64,000 bases of DNA, from contig JAILWY010000012.1 in the NCBI GenBank assembly GCA_022113835.1, positions 12,090,001 through 12,154,000 of the forward strand, in the 5' to 3' direction. Made by a program: the position numbers and the translations under genes. This DNA comes from Atopsyche davidsoni. Lineage: Eukaryota > Arthropoda > Insecta > Trichoptera > Hydrobiosidae. Shown here in pieces: positions 24,178 to 36,827 of this stretch (positions are counted from its first letter, which is position 1; each line of letters begins with the position of its first letter). Below the pieces are notes generated by a model. The model made no database searches and had not been told where the DNA came from. It saw nothing but the letters and a program-made list of their open reading frames with translations.

Positions 24178-26539
24178 AACATAAAAAAATATTAAAATCA
24201 AATCGTGTTATTGTATAATAGTATATTTTAATTGATGTTCATGATTGTCATCTTTTAAGATATAACAAACGGTGATATTTTAACCATCAAAATGAATTTT
24301 AAAAAGTTTTTTGATTAAGGTATGCTGCCTAAAAAAAAATATTTTGCGTTATAAACAATTTTTTTTGTATAAAATATAAACAAAAATAATGTCTTTTATT
24401 TGTTAATTGTGATATATTCATAATTTCATTTATGAGACATTAAAATGTTGTTTTATTTTATGTGTACAAATTATGAGACAATTTGTTCCATTGTTACTGA
24501 AATAGTCAAAGAATTTATTTTTGATAGTAATATGACTGAAAGTGAAATATTGTGGCCATGAAAGCTTTGTTACGATTAGATATAAAACAGGAAAATTACA
24601 GAAACAATTTATCAGCTCCATCAACAAATTATCTAATCCCAAATAAGTTTTCCTTTAGACGGATACATGTGATTTATTTAATTTTGTTAATTTTGGTTAT
24701 TACTCTTAAATTGATCAAAAATTAGGGTCAAATTCCAAAAAAGACTTATTTATGCTATAAAAATATTTTAAAGTTCTTAGTTTATACAATTGTTGTGAGG
24801 TAAAAAGACTTGTTTGTAAATAATGCTTTGAATGACTTGTAATGCGTTTTCTTGACAATATCGTCTGCTGTCTGTTTTAATTGGCGATGACTTGAATTGA
24901 AATCTAATTGCTCATTTTGATTTGGCGATTTGTTAACAAAACATAGTAAGCCGACAATCGACGTATTATATATAAAAGCACATAAAATAGCATATAAGCT
25001 TATAACAATTGGTCAAAATATTTTTGACTTCAATCCATAAATAAAGCCGTATCATGAACACCGTTTAGTTTTTTCCTTGTTGTACATAGGTTCTAACAGT
25101 ATCGATTATAATATAATTTTAAATATGAGAGTTAACAACTGCTTTGAAAGTTATTTATTAGACAGCTTGATCAGCAATAAAACATACGTATTATTATACA
25201 CGTTCGAGGCCATATTTCTACCTTTTTGTTGAGATAAAGATCAAAAATCTTTAAAAATAGTATACTTACTTTTTTTAAAAATTATAATTATTTAAAGAAC
25301 AACGTAGCTTAAAAAACCAAAGAGAGAAATCCGGATGCAAAAAAAATAATTGTGAATTGATTTGTGATGACTGCAATGCAGTTGACACTTGATAGGTACT
25401 TGCGACAAAATGTTTTGATTTAGTGTAAAGAATAAAATTCATAAAATGTAAATAAAAAAACATATCAAGAAAATTGTTTGTTTTCATTTAGATTATTTCA
25501 TGATATGTAGTTTTCATCGTATTTTTGTACTACAAATATGTAAATTAAAATTGTATGATGATATATTCTGCCATGAATTAATTTAATATTTTAGAATTAT
25601 CAATCAAATTATTACCCCCAAAATTAAAACGTTCAATAAATATTAAATTTATTGATATGCTATTTTTATATCATGACAATTTCATAAAAGTTTATAATAA
25701 TCAGCATAAATAAATTCAACAATACGTTGTTCATTAATTTTTGAAATTAACTTTATTTCCAACGTTTCGGTAGCATTTGGTCAACATTTTGGATAATCTT
25801 TGATGACGATTAATGTTTATTTTATATATATTTTTGACTGATGAACTGAGTGTTAAAGCATAAAAACGAAAAATTCTTGAAATTATTTAAAAAAATATTG
25901 TTTTAGGTGTTATTCTTCCTTATGTATTTTTTGGTTTTCATCTCGTCACTTGTCTTTCGCGGAATGAAGAATGAAAAAAAGCGTCGGAAATTCCGATTTG
26001 AAGAAAATCTCAGAATTACCGAATTTGCTGACAGACTTAAGGCTGAACAATATGATTAAATCGACGAAACCTGCGGTGATGTGCTGGCGGAGAAATTTTT
26101 GTGTGTAATTTGCGCTTGATGAAATTATCTCTGATGAGATCTGATTAAAGATTACTTGATCAATATTTATGAGACTGATTAAGGGCGACTCAAATTAGAT
26201 TATATTTTTTGAATATAAAAAAAAAAATCATCATGGTGGGTACTGATAAAAAAATCTTTTTGTGAAGGAATTCTAATATTTTATGCATTAATGAAAAATC
26301 TGGACATCAGATTTTTACACCTAAAAGCTTATGAAAAAATAACATTTATTAATACAAAAAATATTCGTTTTTAAAATAAAAAACATTTCGAGAAATACAC
26401 GATTTAATTTCGAAACAAGGATATGTTTATAATTTTTTTAATTATTGTATTGTCTGCCCTTTCAAGTAAAACATAATTTACTTAGATTCATTAGATTTTA
26501 TTTTTTTTCCTTGTTTGAATATAATAAAGAAAATAACGC
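24178..26539. other. AT-rich non-coding stretch
   Basis: No gene or RNA recognised. Several 60-70 codon minus-strand frames are very AT-rich (Phe/Ile/Asn-rich products) and have no domains. A small mixed patch lies at 25950-26110. Confidence 0.45.
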
Positions 26540-26780
26540 GCGGGCTTAATCAATTTATTCAGGAATCATTTTTTTACGTTGTCCTAATTTTGGAACATTT
26601 CTGTTTGTGAGGGTTCAATGCTAACAATTCCGGGGTAAATTTTTCCTGTTTGCTCTCGCAGGCATTGTCTTCTTTAGAATGAGTTTTGGTTTTAGTTTAC
26701 CGTTCCAATTAAATGTTTGGGCTTAGCAGAGGAAACTTCTCGGCAATGACAACATATACAAATACACGCAGCTAACTCTA
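26540..26780. promoter_or_regulatory. Candidate regulatory island
   Basis: Mixed-composition sequence with GGGCTTAATCAATTTATTC, CAATTCCGGGGTAAATT and GGCTTAGCAGAGG. There is no open frame of note. Downstream, 26781-27140 is AT-rich and empty of recognisable features. Confidence 0.25.
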
Positions 26781-27143
26781 CACTCACCTATCTAAAATTC
26801 AAAAGAGCTCTACTTATTGACTTTATAATCAAGAAAAATATTGAATGTATATATCTGTATTAGTTTACATAGCATAATTATCGATTTCTATGTATATCAA
26901 TATAAAATTTCAAATTATCAATCAATTATATTAAATTTCATGAAATTAAAAAAAAAATCTATATTTATTATAGAGAGTTATAAACAAATCAAAAAGTTTT
27001 CTTATAAGCTTATATCTGAAAAAAAAACGTTGTAGTTAAAATAGTGTATTTTTTAAAAAACTTGCCTTTTAATTTTTGCTGACAATAACAGAGCACTTCA
27101 CTTAATCACTTATAAATAACTGATGATCCTTTCTAGAAATTAC

Positions 27144-27660
27144 CCGAGAGAAATTTAAACTTTTCAATCACTCAAAAACTTTTGTTCACAACTTTTCACG
27201 CAGAGTCTACTCAGTGGTCGAGTCATTGCGCCGTCACTGTCGGCGAACGATCAAAACACACTATCGCAGATGCACAGCCGTCAACACAAACCAAAGTTTA
27301 AAAAATAAAACAGTCCAACCGCCGAGATTAAGTGATCCAATCCGCGGGCCGGGCTCAAGGGGCGCGCGGGTAGTCTGTTGATTATATATATCGCGGCCTG
27401 CTCTCGAAGCGGTCCGGCATGAAAACACCCGCGCTGGTCGCTCTTGCGTAAGATTTTCCCGTCGTTTCGTTGAGCATGCACGGGGGGGCTTCGGGGCGGA
27501 GGGAGGGGCGCGACGCGTGCTCCCGGGGCGGCGCTCGGCGCTTAACTGGAGGCGGCCAGGCCAGGCTCTGTATTGGCGAGGAGTGTCCTGCGCACGCGCC
27601 GGAAGTGACTTCTTCAATTCGCGAGGGTCGACGAAAGCCTTAAGATTTTAAACGCTCGCT
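27144..27660 (-). promoter_or_regulatory. CpG-rich island: candidate promoter and 5' UTR exon
   Basis: The strongest CpG-rich block in the left half, with many CG dinucleotides between 27330 and 27610. It contains TATATATA (27383-27390) and the ETS/GABP-type site CCGGAAGTGA (27599-27608). On the minus strand, downstream of the TATA run, the sequence becomes purine-rich (GAAAAGTTGTGAACAAAAG, like many insect 5' UTRs) and reaches CTCTCGG followed by GTAATT, a possible splice donor after base 27144. That would suit a non-coding first exon spliced to 1704. On the plus strand an alternative exists: ATG at 27419, nine codons (MKTPALVAL) and a strong donor GTAAGA at 27448. The long minus-strand frame (27261-27617) begins with TTG, not ATG, and is probably a by-product of GC richness. 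Direction and exon ends are uncertain. Confidence 0.4.
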
Positions 27661-27880
27661 CCGACCACTAGACTCATGCGATGTGCTTAAATTTAGAGCG
27701 AGACCCGCTTTCAGTGTATGGAAATAAAAATTATATTGGCAAAATCGATTTCTGCGGATGTTTACTGTATACTGTATTATATTATCTTTTCAATATTTAA
27801 AAACTATGATAAATTGTACGTTATTTGAAAATGAATGATAAATATATATTTTTAATCATATATAAAATATTTTTACTGAA

Positions 27881-28125
27881 TTACTAATATGATTAGGCAC
27901 ATTAGTTCACACATAGAAGAAATTCTCAGAAAAATATCATCGTGATTTGTGTGGGATTTGAACCCACATCCTCAGGCATACATGGCCGGTGTACTGTTAG
28001 TACAAGGTTCAGTACACCGGCCATGTATGCCTGGGGATGTGGGTTCAAATCCCACACAAATCACGATGATATTTTTCTGAGAATTTCTTCTATGTGTGAA
28101 CTAATGTGCCTAATCATATTAGTAA
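27881..28125. repeat. Near-perfect 115-bp inverted repeat with tRNA-like 3' halves (fold-back copy D)
   Basis: The left arm (27881-27995) and right arm (28011-28125) pair with one mismatch in 115, around a 15-nt loop. Each arm holds the tRNA-like 3' half seen in the related copies at 37.0, 43.9 and 48.7 kb: a degenerate anticodon arm, GTGGGTTCAAATCCCAC (T arm and Pol III B box GGTTCAAATCC), ACAAATC, then CACGATGATATTTTTCTGAG. The 5' half with the A box is absent. The 63-codon frame at 27942-28133 (beginning MICVGFEPTSS) is an artefact of reading the T arm. The near identity of the arms implies a recent origin or ongoing gene conversion between them. Confidence 0.85.
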
Positions 28126-29319
28126 TAATATAATAAACCCGTAATGGGTTATAAATACGCATCTGATTGACGTTCAATTCAAAAAATAGACATACTTTTA
28201 CTGAAATTAAATTTGTTTTACTATTAGTCAAATATAATTAAAAATTCAAAGCGTGGAAATCACACCATAAGAGTCATAAGCTAATTTTTAAGAAATCTAC
28301 TGTCTACGTTGAATACCATTTAGCTTGGTATTTTTTTGTTTAAAAAGAAACGCCTTTTTCCATCATAGTTATTAAAATTGATGACTTTTTTATAGTAATA
28401 AATTATATATTTAAAAAACACAAAAAGGCAACTCCAAACAACAAAAAAACCTTAAATATTATTACACCATCCAATGAATACGAAATAAATACCCACAACA
28501 GGTTTTTCATATTTGTAATTAAAAAATAATGAGATTCTATGGCAAAATAAAATACGTTTATCAATCTTTTAATAAAAAAATTAACAGTATAAAAAATAGA
28601 GAAACCAGCGCTTATTACTATTTTAATTTATTAAATAAAGCGGTTTTTAAAAAATAACAATAATACGAATTTAATTAATATAAGAAAACTTCGTAACTTC
28701 TTAGAAAGCATTTATTCAGATATATTTTAGCCAAAAAATAAAACAACCATTTATAAAACCCGCAAAAAAACACTTAAAAAGTTTACAAGAAGCATCCTTC
28801 AATAATAAAGTATATTTAAAAATAAAAACGAATTAAAGATTCTTCTCAAAAAAGTGCGGAAAAGTGTTTAATATTTCAGCAAAGACCCAAGAGCGTCAAC
28901 TTTCAGGGTGGAATGCTACCGAGACGGATCTGATATCTGCAGGAGTTAAGGGTGCGCTTACAAATTTTGTTACGAGGGGAGAGTCTTAGGGTTGTCTAAC
29001 ACGATACAAGTTTTCATCACGTTTTGCATAACACCAATTCATCACTGATCTTTCAGCGCTTTGTTTTTTACCTCCTAAAAACGTTTACACAAAATCATCA
29101 CAAAATCATCATCATAATCAAAAATCATAAAAAAAACAAATAATAATAAAACAGGTAATTTTACATCCAAACTCACAAATATATATACATATAAACAATA
29201 TAGATATTGATTCATTTTATGACATATGAAGAAGCTACGCACATTCACAGAAAAATTGGGAATAAAATTAAGGAAAACACTGGCGAATTGAATTATTTTA
29301 TTTGGAATGGAAAATGCGA
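28126..29319. other. AT-rich non-coding stretch
   Basis: No gene recognised. A small balanced patch lies at about 28860-29000 (GAATGCTACCGAGACGGATC) and an ATC-rich microsatellite-like run at 29093-29130. Confidence 0.45.
28134..28190. repeat. Dispersed repeat shared with 57515-57573
   Basis: ATAAACCCGTAATGGGTTATAAATACGCATCTGATTGACGTT-type sequence at 28134-28180, with the following AAAAAATAGACATA, matches the reverse complement of 57515-57573 (TATGTCTATTTTTTGG, GAACGTCAATCAGATG, TATTATCCATTACGGGGTAT). The 28.1-kb copy begins just outside the right arm of the 115-bp palindrome. Confidence 0.65.
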
Positions 29320-29580
29320 TCATGTTAGACTGGCAGTAGAGGTCAAGCGCCCCGGAGATTCAAATCCTTGGCACTTAATACAGCACCTGTGCATTAGCAA
29401 CCCCCGCCGTGATTTAGGAGTGGACGAGAGCCCGGACTAGTTTACGCAGGTTATGCCGGATATTTATCGTCTCGGACACCCCGGGGCTGCTTGAGATGAA
29501 AAATGCGAGGTTATTGGGAGTCCTGGTGGGCGGCGATTGGGTCCTGCGGTAGCTTTATGTGGGTTTGTGGAATACGTTCA
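29320..29580. promoter_or_regulatory. Candidate regulatory island
   Basis: Balanced to GC-rich block with CAACCCCCGCCGTGATTTAG, GGACACCCCGGGGCTGC, GGTGGGCGGCGATTGGGTCC and CTTTATGTGGG. GGTCAAGCG...GATTCAAATCC near 29340-29370 resembles parts of a tRNA, but no cloverleaf closes around it. Confidence 0.3.
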
Positions 29581-29929
29581 ATCGATTTTTTTCTCATTTT
29601 GATGCGAGGGATTAATTAAAATATGAATTGCTATGTTTCTCAAAAATCAAATGTTAACAGAATTTTTATTTTGAAATTGATTGTACAGACTAATTAAACC
29701 TCTTATTACGTAAAAAATAAAATTTCACCTAAAAATATTTCGTAAATTATTTTTATATATTTTACATTCTGCTTATAAAACAAGATACACAATAAAGATT
29801 TTTGCATGAAATTTTTTTCATTTTCTCGAAACGGCGAAATTAAGAAACAAATGAATGCTTCTAAAGTATTACAGCAGTTAAATGAGATTTTATTTCTGCA
29901 AAAAGTTGAACGAGAAAGTCTCGGTAATA
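29581..29929. other. AT-rich non-coding stretch
   Basis: Nothing recognised. The minus-strand open frame 29706-29942 is AT-rich with no domain. Confidence 0.45.
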
Positions 29930-30260
29930 GTTGAGTGCGCACTTTACCGTTACGTTTTATTTATTCGCTATAAAAGTGCATATCGCGTAATATTCCTTTA
30001 CGTCGTTAGTTAACGGGGCAGAGTACTCTGTGAGACCTCACATAAGTCTGCCGGAGAGCGCTCCGGCCTGACGTGAAAAATAGAACTTTGTGGAGAATAA
30101 AAGAAGATACGAAATTTTATCATTCCGCTTTGTGAACTGAAACGTTTCGTATTTTTCAATACAACCGGTTCTTTATTTAGACTCTGGCTCCGGCGCCCGC
30201 ACTTGCAGTCGATCGATTGCTTCCCGTCATGGGAAGATAAAGTAATAAATTGACAACCTA
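29930..30260. promoter_or_regulatory. Candidate regulatory island with a short GC hairpin
   Basis: Mixed sequence with the stem GCCGGAG (30051-30057) and CTCCGGC (30062-30068) around AGCG, CCGGCGCCCGCACTTGC near 30190 and GATCGATTGC. No coding evidence was seen. Confidence 0.3.
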
Positions 30261-30739
30261 TGAACTAGTGAAATGCTCACCATTAGTCATTTTCAGAGTC
30301 TAACTCTAAAAAAAAAATACCACTTTAATATTTATTTCGCACCACGCGGTTTGTATTTTTTACTATTTTTGTATTCGAAATACTATGTGTATTTATATTT
30401 GCAATCTGTTTGTTAAGCTCATAATTCATAGTAGTTATTTGAATATTTTTTTAAAAATTGGATTTTTAGAAACATTGGCTTCTGCTTAAATCGTCAGATA
30501 AAATTGCCTTATAAAAAAATGTAGTGTAGATGCTTGCTGTATTATTAGACAGGTCTTATAGTATGGTTTTCTGCCTGACGCCACTGTGCTAATTTATGTT
30601 GTTCACATGTATAATTGCTTCATGTACTTAAACTAAATTTTAATTATTATTTCAAGACGCATTTTTAGTACGGTAAAAGACAAAAGAATAGTGAATATCA
30701 AATAAATCTTTCGATTTTGGGTTTTTAATATGTTATCGA
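30261..30739. other. AT-rich non-coding stretch
   Basis: Nothing recognised. Confidence 0.5.
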
Positions 30740-31640
30740 TTCCACAGAAGAACGGGAATAAAGGCAGATTCACATTCTAGAAAAAGCCATTAATCGCTAA
30801 CCATCCACGCCGCCACAATTGACTGATAGAGGTGTGTAGCAGCCATTCTAGTCTACGGATTACAGGTGGCTCAAGAGTAATGAGCCGATATTAACTAGTT
30901 CTAGGGCAAGATTCTTAACCACCAGCTACCTAATTTTTTTATATCAAACCGTTTTTTTTTTTAAATTTTCTAAATACTAATATTTTTTTTATATAATGTT
31001 AATTAAAAATTAATGTGATCACAAAAAAAATATGAATTATGGAATCAGGGCACTGAAAGTTTTTCAGGAAAAAAAAGTTTTACCAAGGAATGTTCTATCT
31101 CCGTAGTTATATGATTGTACCTGACACTGTTGCTAGTAAAAAAGCTCAAATGTCAGGTAAAAGCGTCGGTTCTCTTTCCGTCAGAGACATTGCTGTAGAA
31201 TGAAATGACAACAAAAAAAGGAATAAACCGCAAAAGCACCCAGCCTCACCCAATCTCAAACAAGCCTACAGAATAATTTAAAAGCCCCGTCATAAGTTGC
31301 GCGACAAGATTTAAAACTATCAACGTAAAGAAATACGGCGTAGTCTCAAGCGTTGCTTTATACCGAGAACTGCGAGGCGGGAGTACTTTTTCTCGCATGT
31401 GAGTGCAAAGTTTGGTTTTATTTGTGTGTTTGAGTCGTCACAGGTTTGTGAAGTGACAGTAGACGAATACCCCGGGGAAGGGAAACAACCCCGTATAAAT
31501 TTTGTTATCAACACCCTCCCGTGTTGCCCCGAGGCATAGCGATGGATGGAGAAGTTAGATGGGGTTTCGGCTTCGATGCCAGGCGAAGCAACGAAATAAA
31601 GATTTTTATGGCCTGGAATCATTCCAAAAGAAATGTTTGC
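30740..31640. promoter_or_regulatory. Two candidate regulatory islands separated by AT-rich DNA
   Basis: The first (about 30740-30910) has AGCCATTAATCGC, CCACGCCGCCAC and GCAGCCATTCTAG. The second (about 31310-31640) has CGGGAGTACTTTTTCTCGC, CCCCGGGGAAGGG, CCCGTGTTGCCCCGAGGC and GATGGATGGAG. Overlapping open frames on both strands of the second (65-100 codons) carry no recognised motif. Between them, near 31140-31150 and 31090-31130, the words TGTCAGGTAAAA and TACCTGACA form an imperfect inverted pair. Confidence 0.28.
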
Positions 31641-33630
31641 TTAGCGAAAACTTTATACGTTATTTTCTGCCCGGTACACACGTGTGCTTTTCATTGTTTA
31701 CTTTTGAAGTTTTTATAAATGTTTTCGTGAATACTCTTAAAGATATAAAACAATGAACGTCTTTGTATATTTTTGTCAAAATAAATCATAAAAAAATTAA
31801 ATTACAATGCTGAACGAGAGAAAAACTCATATTTTAAATCAGACTTATACGTTTATGCAATATGCATAATTACGTCTATTTTTGTTAAAAGGTTCTAAAA
31901 ATTATTTTATTAAGATTACCGTAAAATTTTAAAGTCAGTATTGTTGGGCCGCTCCAAAACAATTGTTCAATTTATCCGAAAATAGCATATTTAGTGGAAA
32001 AAGAGAAGAGAACGGTGAAATAGTATAATAATAAATTAAGATTTGAGTTGACCGACCTGAAATTTATATAACAATTGCAGTAAATGTTTAAGATTTCGGA
32101 ATATTACACGGTGATTGAGATTTATACTTTATTGAAATATATGGTAAGCGACTGAAGAGCGTATGGAGCTTGCATGTTTTCACATAGAGATAGGTGCTGG
32201 AAATTATCACTTTAGAAAGACACATCCTGAACACATCCAAAATTCAAATACAAGATCTTGAATTGTTACAGCATATTATTTAACATTAGATAAGTTTACG
32301 GATGCGCTCTAACCCATTTGCTTCTTTCTTGTCTCTCTATTCTACAACAAACATGAACATATCTACACCGCTTCGGTACGTTTGAAGTTTGTACATAATA
32401 ATAAAATTATAATGAATTCATACGTTGCTCAAGTTACCCTTAAAGACAAAAGATAGTTAGATAGCACTGTCTTTTGTTTCTGAGTCGGAATAATTATTAT
32501 AATGGAAACTTGGATCTGAGAATGTTAATGGTTTTGCGGTATTCAGTATTGATTATATGAATTCCACCATTGTTTAATAAGTTCACACGCTCGCGTAACC
32601 GCTGAAAGCTGTTAGGAAGAAAAAGTAATATTATACCAATTGAAGGAAATACCAACGCATTTACTATTCCTTCCCAAAGTCAGGCGGCTTTTGAAGGAAT
32701 TTTATTTTCTGAACTGTGCTTAAGTCAACTTTAAATGCTTTAAACCAAAATAAGTGAAAATTACTTTTCTTTACTCGGAAACCAGTTCAATGAACCCTTA
32801 TATTTATATAGCGACCAATAATATGTGGATAAAAAAAATAACTAAAAATGAAGTTTCATTCATGTCATTTATTAAAATTGTAAATTCTTGTTGATTTTTA
32901 AAAATTTCATTTAAACAAATCACTTTGTCATATTTGTTTTCATCTACAATAATTGGTTAGCATTCATTAATCTGTTTAAATTTATCTTATACGTTATTGG
33001 TTATTAAAAAAATGAAAATTGACCATTGTTTTCCAATTCGATTGATTATCGTTAGCTTGAATGAACAAACGTTTTTCGTTTAATATTACAACCCTCTAAA
33101 AAGAAATCTAGAAAAAAAAATTAAATAAAAAAGTAACAAAATAAATAATTTGCAAGTAATATTTTTAAAAAAGAAACACTTTTATTAATTTCAAATGATT
33201 ATAAATATGAACGTTTTTCCATTTTTTTAATGTGTATTTCTAAAAACACCTAACTCCCTGTCTTTCAAAATTACTAGTATATTCCAGCTATTAAATTTTT
33301 AAATAGAAAAAAAAAATGTAAAAGAATATAGGTAACAGTTTCACAATGTCTGTATAAATTATTAAAGAGCCCACCTTCCATAATTATCGTGAAGTAAGTG
33401 TTTTAGAGTAGAAAAGTCAAAAGAAAAAAAAATTGAAATTGAGAAACAAGCTGGGGAGAAATAACCATCGGTTAAAATGAACTTCTTAAAAGTTATCTTC
33501 TGCTCGCTTGATCCGTTAGTGCCATGAGCATATATGTGTAAGCCTCGAGAGTTTCTTAAACACTTTTCAGAGTCTGGTCGCATTAAAATATATGTCAGAC
33601 AACAAATGAGAGGCTTTAGAATCTAGACTG
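31641..33630. other. AT-rich non-coding stretch
   Basis: No gene or RNA recognised. Short open frames overlap on opposite strands and have no domains. Confidence 0.45.
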
Positions 33631-33855
33631 TTGACAAAAAAAATAACGTCCTCTAATATTTCAGGCCACTCGGGACTAGGAAGTTGTTATCTGTGGCCTG
33701 CTGGTCTGGAAAATTGGACTTCTCTTGATGCTAGAGGAATACAGGGAGAGCCATTATTATTAAGTCGGCTTACAAGGAACACTGCCTTCTCTATACTTCC
33801 ACTTCAAAACAGAAATATGTATGTGCCAGAAGAATTTCTGTGGGCGTTGTTTTAA
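33631..33855 (+). CDS. Doubtful 74-codon open frame after a splice-acceptor-like site
   Basis: The sequence CTCTAATATTTCAG precedes GCCACTCGG at about 33665, a passable acceptor, and the frame then stays open for about 63 codons to a stop at 33855. Composition is balanced, unlike its surroundings. I recognise no domain, and the product (short pieces such as GLENWTSLDARGIQGEP) matches no family I know. It could be a terminal exon, but no neighbouring exon or donor supports this. Confidence 0.12.
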   Translation: MTKKITSSNISGHSGLGSCYLWPAGLENWTSLDARGIQGEPLLLSRLTRNTAFSILPLQNRNMYVPEEFLWALF

Positions 33856-35639
33856 ATTGGAAAATTGGAAGTTATTCTCGGGGTATGTTTGTCTGGACGG
33901 AAGTAATTTGAAATTGGGTTCAAAATTCTTGTTTCAATTACCTTTATGAAAAAAAAGAAGTTTTTCAATTAAAACCAAATGGTTTTAAGATGGAAATAGG
34001 CCGAATAGTTGAAACCCAGTGAATTATTTAACTATACATTGAACTGTTTTAAAATGCCTTTATTGAATGAATTGATGCGATAGCGTATTGGGCACCTTTC
34101 TGCATTGTTACTTATAACCCAAATAATAATTATTAATGTTGATTATTTGTTAATATATATATGAATTATTAATTTGAAATATTTGAAAAAAACGTTTAAC
34201 AGTTTGTCTTACTCTTCGGGTGACATTTGCTTATACCTCAGAACCTTCAGTAATAAGTAACGTGCAGTAATAAGGACGCTTTTGCAGGGCTTTTAAATGG
34301 TTTATTGTACCAGAATGTGTTTAATTAAAACGTCAGTATAAGTTTCATAAAGAATTTGCATTCATATTGAATAGCATCTGCGCTGGTGTGCGAGTACACT
34401 CATTCACTGCTCTCGTGTTCGCGTGATGGAGAGCGAACCTAACTTGCTTTATTAACTGAATTACGAATTATGTTTTTTTATTAATTTCACTTGGCCATGA
34501 GCAGGTATGTTTGGCTCCCATGAGCATTATAATAAAAATATATCTGCGATCAAGCCTTGCCCCGCTGCCTTGCGTAAATTATAAGTGTATTGTGCGGTTT
34601 TATAAATTATTTTTTAATCAGCAATAACGGAATCTTTCAATTATATCCAATTAAAAGTTTCAATGGAGTGCCTTTTGCTATAAAAGAGGTTATGAAATAG
34701 TATTTTCTGCTTCAGTTTTTTTTTTACGTCTTTTTATGAGTGAGTAAACTACTCGATAAATTTCTGAGTATATTCTTAGCAAATTTATAGCCACGTGCAT
34801 TACTGTATGTTTATTGTTTTAAAATGTTATTTTAATTAATTCAATTGTTTGATGGTGTCGTTTAATAAGTCAGTAAATATAAAATAATACACTTGGATTA
34901 TATTTTAGGTTAAACAGAAGGCGCTTCTATTTCTCGTGATCTGACTGAATATGTTATGATAAATATTGAATTGTAAACACTTTCATTCACCTCTAGGCTT
35001 GGAATCAACCCTCTGCTTGTCTCGGGCTAACCTTGCTTGTATACATTTATTGCTTCAATGCTCTCGGAATTTATTTATTCTCAATCTAATCTCTGAAATG
35101 TTTTTTTTCAGCCGAAAATTCGAAAATAGACCTGAGTGGTTTTATGGTTGACGTTACTTCTCGGATATCATGAATTTTTTGTACGGTTATGGAATTTCCG
35201 AGAAATATGAAAGTTCGTGCACTTTTCTGAAGAATTCGAAAAGTTTAATGCGATGAGTTGTGTTTATTTTGTTATCTTAAGTAAAAATAACAAATTATTT
35301 CAGCTTTAATATTTTAATTCTCGTTAATTATTATTACCAATTTTTAAATTTCGGTGGCATAAAAATGACTGAATTATATTTTTGGTATGTTTAAAAAATT
35401 ATATATATTTTGAACATTTCTTAGTTTTTCAAATTCAGAATAGCACTCATAAAGTTAGCTCTACTAAAATAAAATCAATCTATGTGATTTGTATTTTAGA
35501 TAATATCTAATGAGATGAGCAGTATTTGTACAGTTGAACGATTAAACGTCCCTTAATTTATCCATCCAGTTTTCTTATATAGGATCCTAAAGTAATTTTA
35601 AGAGAATTCTGATTTAAAGAAATATTCAGATACGTAGTT
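33856..35639. other. AT-rich stretch with one island (about 34370-34590)
   Basis: The island has GCGCTGGTGTGCGAGTACAC, two near-identical words GGCCATGAGCA and CCCATGAGCA at about 34493 and 34518, and GCCTTGCCCCGCTGCCTTGC. No coding sequence recognised; the 61-codon frame at 34966 lacks features. Confidence 0.4.
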
Positions 35640-36550
35640 TTTCATAAGCTGCGAACTCTTTTACAAAGTAAGCAACGATATGCGACCATAAACCTGTAGA
35701 GGGGCTCTTTCGATACGAAATCTTACGTAAGCCGTTTAAATCCGCTTGAAGTATCAGGAGCACACATTACACGTGCGATACAAGTTATCCCCTTCAGCCT
35801 GCAACGAGCAGTGTCCAGTATGCAAAGAAGCTCAGGACTCGGAGATATTACTATGTTAGAAGTATTAAACAAATATTTAATTTAGATTTTTTAAAATTCA
35901 AGATATTTTCCATGTTTGTTGTTTCATAATTTTATTGTTTTGTGCTCATTTATTTATATTCAAAAAGGTTGTAGTATATTCCATAGCGTTAATATATTTT
36001 ATGTACTGGGTTAAAAAACCTTGGAAAAGATCGAGCTCATAGTGAATGAACAGAGAATGGAATTTTTTTTTGTCTAATATTAAATTGATAAAATGGATTG
36101 CGTTGCATTATTTTGGAAAAAATTAGAATCAACGAATCTTGAAAAAAACTGCCATAAAAACAATGGATTAGCTAAGAAAGAACCAATAAGAATTTAATTG
36201 TTTACGTAACAAGTGATAGTTCTAATTACTTTAGTATATTTATGCTTAATTTTCTTATCTTATTTATAAATAAATATTTAGAATTTTTTTATTTAATCTG
36301 AAATTATGTGTTGAAATTATGCTTCTCCTACATCTTTACACCTCCTTTAATATGTTTTTCACAGAAAGAATCTTATTTTGAGTCCTTCTGAACATATTGC
36401 AGTGCAAGCCTGAACAGCTTTGACCGTTTGAGGTGAGCTTTCCGAAGCAGTCGAACGTGTGAAATGTTAACGCAAAGAAAATGATAAGTGGCTGCGCGGC
36501 CACGGCATTTACAATGTTGTTAAATTGAACGTCGCAGTATTCACTGTACG
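35640..36550. promoter_or_regulatory. Two candidate regulatory islands
   Basis: 35640-35860 is balanced, with CGACCATAAACC (a Hox/Caudal-like TTTATGG on the other strand), TTACGTAAG and CACACATTACACGTGCG. 36370-36550 has CAAGCCTGAACAGCTTTGACC, GCTGCGCGGCCACGGC and GAACGTCGCAG. AT-rich DNA lies between. Assigned from composition and motifs only. Confidence 0.25.
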
Positions 36551-36827
36551 GAAATATTCAAGAAAATAAAGGTGTTTTTCGTATAAACCGAATATTTTTA
36601 CAATGGTATTGTAATCTAAACTGTTTGTGATACCACACGAATTTTAAAATAATTAAAAAATAAACCCTATCTTTTATCATAGTTTTGATTTATTTTCAGA
36701 TACATAATGACTCACTGAATGAATCACTTATCAAAAGCATTAAAAACTGATTTGTTTTCATTACAATAGATATTATTTATGTTTAGAGTCATATGTATTA
36801 GTTATGAATATATTATTGATTTTTCTG

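Noticed and set aside
27261..27617. 118-codon minus-strand frame in the CpG island
   Set aside because: It starts with TTG rather than ATG, has no domain, and long open frames are expected in GC-rich DNA where stop codons are rare.
27942..28133. 63-codon frame beginning MICVGFEPTSS
   Set aside because: It reads through the tRNA-like T arm of the fold-back repeat; this peptide is a familiar artefact of tRNA-derived sequence.
29335..29375. tRNA-like words GGTCAAGCG and GATTCAAATCC
   Set aside because: No acceptor or anticodon stem forms around them.
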